This document shows positions 63,269-64,000 of a stretch of DNA of 64,000 bases, one piece after another; the first letter of the stretch is position 1, and the number at the start of each line of letters is the position of its first letter. A model generated the notes under the pieces. That model was given only the letters and a program-made list of their open reading frames with translations, did no database searches and had not been told where the DNA came from. Source of the DNA: Lactiplantibacillus daoliensis (GTDB lineage Bacteria; Bacillota; Bacilli; Lactobacillales; Lactobacillaceae); NCBI RefSeq assembly GCF_005405005.1, contig NZ_BJDH01000005.1, positions 124,001-188,000 on the forward strand, read 5' to 3'. The position numbers and the translations under genes were made by a program.

Positions 63269-63296
63269 CTGAACTCGAGAGGAAATGGTGATAAAC

Positions 63297-64000
63297 ATGG
63301 TCAAAATTGCGATTGATGCGATGGGCGGCGATTATGCCCCGGAAGCAGTGATTGAAGGGGTCGAACAAGCTCGTGATTTATTTGAAGATACAGTATTCTT
63401 ACTTTACGGCAAACGTGAGGTCATCAATCAACACCTTAAAAATCGGGATCGTATTCAAGTAATTAATGCGGATGAAGTGATTACAATGGAAGATGAACCC
63501 GTTCGCGCGGTCCGGCGTAAGAAAAATTCATCAATCGTGATGGCGGCAACCGCAGTCAAAGAAGGTCAAGCAGATGCCTTTTTTTCAGCTGGGAATTCTG
63601 GCGCAGTTTTAGCGGCCGGTTTATTTATTGTTGGACGGATCAAGGGGATTGATCGTCCTGGCTTAGTGACAGCACTACCAGTTGTTCGTAATGCTAAGCA
63701 GTCAAATTTTGTCATGATGGATATTGGGGCCAATGCTGATAGCAAACCAGTTAATTTGCAACAATATGCCGTGTTAGGGACCTATTATGCTGAGCGGATG
63801 ATGAAAGCCCAATCGCCTCGAGTGGCTTTATTGAATAATGGGACGGAAGATGACAAGGGTAATAAGGTACACAAAGCTGCCTTTGAGTTGTTGCAGCAGA
63901 CCGCTGATATTAATTTTATTGGGAACGTTGAATCACGGGACTTATTAAACGGTGTCGCGGATGTTGTCGTGACTGATGGGTTTACCGGGAATGCGGTTTT
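63297..64000 (+). CDS. plsX: phosphate acyltransferase PlsX (3'-truncated by window edge)
   Basis: Converts acyl-ACP to acyl-phosphate at the start of phospholipid synthesis. The frame opens at ATG 63297 (GAGAGGAAAT upstream) and stays open to the window end, giving about 234 of some 340 residues. Family motifs: VKIAIDAMGGDYAPEAVIEG, ADAFFSAGNSGAVLAAGL, MMDIGANADSKPVNL and VVTDGFTGNAV. Located after recG, in the classical plsX neighbourhood. Confidence 0.96.
   Translation, partial: MVKIAIDAMGGDYAPEAVIEGVEQARDLFEDTVFLLYGKREVINQHLKNRDRIQVINADEVITMEDEPVRAVRRKKNSSIVMAATAVKEGQADAFFSAGNSGAVLAAGLFIVGRIKGIDRPGLVTALPVVRNAKQSNFVMMDIGANADSKPVNLQQYAVLGTYYAERMMKAQSPRVALLNNGTEDDKGNKVHKAAFELLQQTADINFIGNVESRDLLNGVADVVVTDGFTGNAV

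Noticed and set aside
1-64000. CRISPR array, prophage or rRNA operon
   Set aside because: No direct-repeat array, integrase, phage structural gene or rRNA sequence was seen; only one tRNA gene is present.

Overview
This window looks like a stretch of the core chromosome of a lactic acid bacterium of the Lactiplantibacillus plantarum group. The base composition is moderate, GTG and TTG starts behind strong GGAGG sites are frequent, and the gene order (pheST, mltG-udk-greA; yqgQ-glcK; glnR-glnA; rplU-prp-rpmA; efp-yqhY-nusB-folD-xseAB-ispA-tlyA-argR-recN; gmk-rpoZ-coaBC-priA-fmt-rsmB-stp-pknB-rsgA-rpe-thiN; rpmB; yloU-fakA-recG-plsX) is the classical Firmicutes housekeeping arrangement. The species assignment is inference from gene content; no rRNA is present. 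The window is cut inside pheS on the left and inside plsX on the right.

Layout. 1-5.9 kb: phenylalanyl-tRNA synthetase, MltG, uridine kinase, GreA. 6-12 kb: mostly minus-strand envelope genes: a LytTR regulator with a LiaF-like membrane protein, a HesB-like protein (plus strand), two membrane proteins including YfhO, and a lipoprotein. 12.1-12.6 kb: a noncoding interspersed repeat. 12.9-20.4 kb: a class B penicillin-binding protein, L33, then 5-formyl-THF cyclo-ligase, rhomboid protease, YqgQ and glucokinase, a rhodanese-fold protein, a DUF3042-type small protein, a glycerophosphodiesterase and MiaA. 20.4-24.8 kb: glnRA with a clear GlnR operator, then an unknown pair linked to a dimeric dUTPase. 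24.9-31 kb is the most accessory part: a Ser-rich lipoprotein, tRNA-Arg, a PTS permease with an SGNH esterase, small membrane and basic proteins, and a TetR regulator. 31-41.4 kb: L21/Prp/L27, a peptidase, EF-P and the nusB-recN group. 41.6-45.1 kb: an OpuC-type compatible-solute ABC transporter. 45.2-45.6 kb: a short gene under a LexA box. 45.8-57.9 kb: the long gmk-to-thiN operon, including the Ser/Thr phosphatase and PASTA kinase pair. 57.9-58.4 kb: a full copy of the repeat. 58.6-64 kb: L28, YloU, FakA, RecG, PlsX.

Most genes act in translation, DNA repair, cell-wall synthesis, nitrogen control and lipid synthesis. The least explained signal is a repeat family with three copies (3192-3295, about 12101-12612, 57948-58446). 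It has terminal inverted repeats GGTTGAAAG/CTTTCAACC. The two long copies carry two large multibranched foldable modules whose differences mostly keep base pairing, often through G-U pairs. No ORF is shared by the copies, so this looks like a structured RNA or RNA-derived mobile element with a short MITE-like derivative. Other leads are a LexA-controlled YolD-like gene, a LytTR/LiaF pair, a hairpin array in front of the folate cyclo-ligase gene, a PTS/esterase pair, and a TetR gene with an inverted repeat at its promoter.
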